From Streptomyces violaceusniger (GTDB lineage: Bacteria > Actinomycetota > Actinomycetes > Streptomycetales > Streptomycetaceae), in contig BJHW01000001.1 of NCBI GenBank assembly GCA_005405945.1, forward strand, positions 7,068,001-7,132,000: 64,000 nucleotides of DNA. The letters run 5' to 3'. Below, one piece after another: positions 61,550 to 64,000 of the stretch (within the stretch, counting starts at the first letter, position 1; each line of letters begins with the position of its first letter). Under the pieces are notes generated by a model that was given only the letters and a program-made list of their open reading frames with translations, ran no database searches and had not been told where the DNA came from. Position numbers and translations under genes: made by a program.

Positions 61550-62619
61550 ATGACCCGTCACCACCCTCCCCTCTCCGGACGCCCGGCGACGGCGCCCCAC
61601 CACCGTGGCCGCCCGGGGGCGGCCGTGCCCGCGGAGGCCGTGCCCACGGATGCCGGGCCCGCGGCGCCGGGCGGCGGCGGTCCCACCGCGGCGGCCGTCG
61701 CGGGGCGCCGTCCCGGGGCGGCCGGTTCGTGGCGGAGGCGCGGGGCGGCCGGTCGGGCGTCGCTGCTTCGCGCCGTCGCCGCGCGCCGGGGCGGGGCTGC
61801 CGACCCGGCGGGGGCCGTCGTGCGGCTGTCGGTCCGCAAGCGGAAGCCCGGCGGGGCGGTCGTGGCGCGGTGTCCGTCAGCGCGGCAGAGGGCACCCGCC
61901 GTGGTGGCGGCCCCGGTGCGACTTCGTCCCCGGGCGGCGGTCCCGCTGCGGTGGCCGGCGGGCGGCGGTGTCCCGGGGCGGTCGGTTTGGTGCGAGGGCG
62001 CGGGGCGGCCGGTCGGGCGTTGTCGCTTGCCGCCGTCGCGGCGCGCCGGGGCGGGGCGACGGCCTGGCCGGGCGACAGCCGCTCGCCCCGCCCCGGCGCG
62101 CGGCCCGGGGACCAGGGCTCGGTCTCGGTGGGACTGCGCGGCGCGGCGGAGGCCGACCGGCGGTGCGGCCGACTGGCGGCGGGGCTGGGCCGGGCGGGCC
62201 GACGGCCCGGCATGGCGCGGCGGTGGCGGGCCGACGGCGGGTCCGCGTCCATCGAGTTCCTGGGGTTTCTGCCGGTCCTGATCCTGGTCGCGCTCGCCGC
62301 CGTACAGCTCGGCATCGCCGCGTACGCCGCGCAGCAGGCCGGGACCGCGGCGCGGGCGGCGGCGCGTACGGCGTCGCTGGACGAGCCGCGGACCAGCCCG
62401 CAGGCCGCCGGGAAGGCGGCGATCAGCGGGTGGCTGGCCGACGGGGCGAGCATCGGCAGCGGGGGCTGTGGGGGCGGGGAGGCGCAGGCCACCGCGACCG
62501 TGGAGATCCCCTCCGTCATCCCCGGCTTCGACTTCGGCAGTGCCGAGAAGAGCGCCACCATGCCCTGCGATGAAGGAGACCCTGGCGTCGCCCCCGCCGG
62601 GATGGGAGGCGAACGATGA
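61550..62619 (+). CDS. TadE-family pilus assembly protein with long low-complexity N-terminus, frameshifted
   Basis: The C-terminal ~140 residues are a TadE-type minor pilin: GSASIEFLGFLPVLILVALAAVQLGIAAYAAQQAGTAARAAART, with the Glu near the helix start and later Cys. The preceding ~220 residues are Gly/Ala/Arg-rich with an internal ~135-bp duplication (about 61682-61812 and 61943-62080). ATG 61550 (GGAGGAGACTGAG upstream) lies in a different frame from the TadE part, consistent with one missing base in this tract. It overlaps the ATPase start (ATGA). The N-terminal part could be partly noncoding or mis-sequenced. Confidence 0.65.
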
Positions 62620-64000
62620 GCCTGCGGGCCCGTATCACCGCGCCCGAGGGGCCCGGCGAGGGCAGCGGGCGCCAGGACGGGCACCTCGTCTCCGTCTACC
62701 GCGCCAAGCTGCTGGAGGAGATCGACCTCGCGGAGATGTCGTCGCTCTCCACCGCCGAGCGCCGCTCCCGCCTGGAGCGCGTGCTCGGCCATATCATCAG
62801 CCGCGAGGGCCCGGTGCTGTCCACCAGCGAGCGCTCCCAGCTGATCCGCCGGGTGGTGGACGAGGCGTTGGGCCTCGGGGTGCTCGAACCGCTCCTCGAG
62901 GACGCCTCCATCACCGAGATCATGGTCAACGGCCCGGACCAGATCTTCGTGGAGCGCGCGGGCCGGGTCGAGCTGGTGCCCGTCCGCTTCGCCTCCGAAG
63001 AGCAGCTGATGCAGACCATCGAGCGCATCGTCTCCACGGTCAACCGCCGCGTGGACGAGTCGAATCCGATGGTCGACGCCCGGCTCCCCTCCGGTGAGCG
63101 CGTCAACGTGATCATCCCGCCGCTCGCCCTCACCGGCGCCACGCTCACCATCCGCCGCTTCCCCGCGCGTACACCCTCCACGAGCTGATCGGCATGGGCA
63201 CGCTGGACGAGCAGATGCTGATGCTGCTCGCGGCGCTGGTGCGGGCCAAGTTCAACGTGGTGGTCTCCGGCCCCACCGGATCCGGCAAGACCACGCTGCT
63301 CAACGCGCTCTCCGGGCTGATCCCCGACGGGGAGCGCATCATCACCGTCGAGGACGCCGCCGAGCTCCAGCTCCAGCAGACCCATGTCATCCGGCTGGAG
63401 TCCCGGCCGCCCAACGTCGAGGGCAAGGGCCGGATCACCATCCGCGACCTGGTCCGCAACTCCCTCCGGATGCGCCCCGACCGCATCATCGTCGGCGAGG
63501 TGCGCGGCGGCGAGACCCTGGACATGCTCCAGGCCATGTCCACCGGCCATGACGGTTCGCTGGCCACCGTCCACGCCAACAGCGCCGAGGACGCGCTGAT
63601 GCGGCTCCAGACGCTCGCGTCCATGTCGGACGTGGCGATCCCCTACGAGGCGCTGCGGGACCAGATCAACAGCGCCGTGGACTGCATCGTCCAGCTCGTC
63701 CGGCACGCCGACGGCTCGCGGCGGATCAGCGAGATCGCGCTGCTCGACAGCCACGGCCACGAGTCGTACCGCATCGCCACCGTCTGCCGCTTCGACGCCC
63801 AGCCCATGGGCGCGGACCGGGTGGTGCACGGGCGGTTCGGCTACTTCCCGCTGCCGGAGCGGGCCGCCGAGCGGCTGCGGATGGCCAGCGAGTCGGTGCC
63901 GCCCGCCTTCGGCGTGGCCGCCTTCCCGGCGCAGTTGGCCACCCGCGCGGCCGGGTACGACCCGTACGACCGGCCGCCGTTCGGCCGGCCTCCACAGGAC
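62616..64000 (+). CDS. cpaF: Tad pilus ATPase CpaF/TadA, frameshifted, cut by the window edge
   Basis: Secretion ATPase powering Tad pilus assembly. N-terminal domain (LVSVYRAKLLEEIDLAEMSSLS...LGVLEPLLEDASITEIMVNGPDQIFVERAGRVE), then Walker A VSGPTGSGKTTLLNALSG, Asp box ERIITVEDAAELQLQQTHVIRLESRPPN, Walker B LRMRPDRIIVGEVRGGETLDMLQAMSTGHDGSLATVHAN. One C is missing in CCCC at 63161-63164: TIRRFP should continue RAYTLHELIGMGTLDEQML. The frame is still open at base 64000 (a Pro-rich region), so the gene is partial. Downstream tadB/tadC would be expected beyond the window. Confidence 0.93.

Noticed and set aside
11121..63200. Programmed ribosomal frameshifting in many genes
   Set aside because: There are no slippery heptamers or consistent downstream structures; the shared feature is short C/G runs, which fits under-calling.
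1..64000. tRNA or rRNA genes, integrase, transposase or attachment sites
   Set aside because: No cloverleaf or rRNA-like sequence was noticed and no recombinase domain was seen among the proteins. Short RNAs cannot be excluded by eye.

Overview
The window reads as chromosomal DNA of a Streptomyces. GC is very high, third positions are G/C, starts are often GTG or TTG, and many genes overlap by 4 bp (ATGA). Lineage markers agree: Mca mycothiol-conjugate amidase, GTP-type PEP carboxykinase, DUF397/XRE pairs, GH18 chitinases behind DasR-like operators, and an actinobacterial Tad pilus locus. The order msrA to pckG looks like conserved Streptomyces core, from memory and not checked.

Layout. 1-21 kb is core-like: msrA, metB, a sigma-like/small-membrane pair, MarR, threonine ammonia-lyase, a DrrAB-type exporter, greA, DUF4307, mca, an NB-ARC/TPR protein, a DUF255 thioredoxin-fold protein, TetR plus hemolysin-III protein, and pckG. 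20-30 kb holds a decayed FG-GAP lipoprotein gene, an alanine-type aminotransferase, a GC-extreme repeat tract, and a Dpp/Opp-type peptide importer with fused ATPases, followed by a 23-bp tandem repeat field. 30-35 kb holds a CocE-like hydrolase with TetR, an ECF sigma/membrane partner pair, two VOC proteins and a GNAT. 35-43 kb looks like a D-amino-acid scavenging locus: N-acyl-D-amino-acid deacylase, D-serine-dehydratase-like enzyme, PfkB kinase, IclR, RidA and a GntP-family permease. 43-48.5 kb is an unusual three-gene unit: ABC ATPase, ABC-2 permease with an extracytoplasmic C-terminal domain, and an exported beta-propeller/phosphoesterase. 48.5-53 kb holds an XRE/DUF397 pair with small companions and a divergent old-yellow-enzyme/MarR pair with a perfect operator. 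52-58 kb codes secreted enzymes: M14 carboxypeptidase, trypsin-like protease and two GH18 chitinases with shared operators. 58-64 kb is the start of a Tad/Flp pilus locus, running off the right edge.

A data caveat dominates the reading. About 15 well-conserved genes are each broken by losing one base (rarely two) in a short run of C or G, and restoring it rejoins the family sequence. This is the signature of homopolymer under-calling. I annotate these as single genes and name the break points. The FG-GAP gene at 20453-21379 also carries an in-frame TAG and looks truly decayed.

No rRNA, tRNA, CRISPR array, transposase, integrase or replication origin was recognised. The best candidates for undescribed biology are the ABC/propeller-phosphoesterase unit (43361-48432) and the D-amino-acid locus (35479-43045). 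Repeat insertions inside enzymes and several unassigned perfect palindromes come next.
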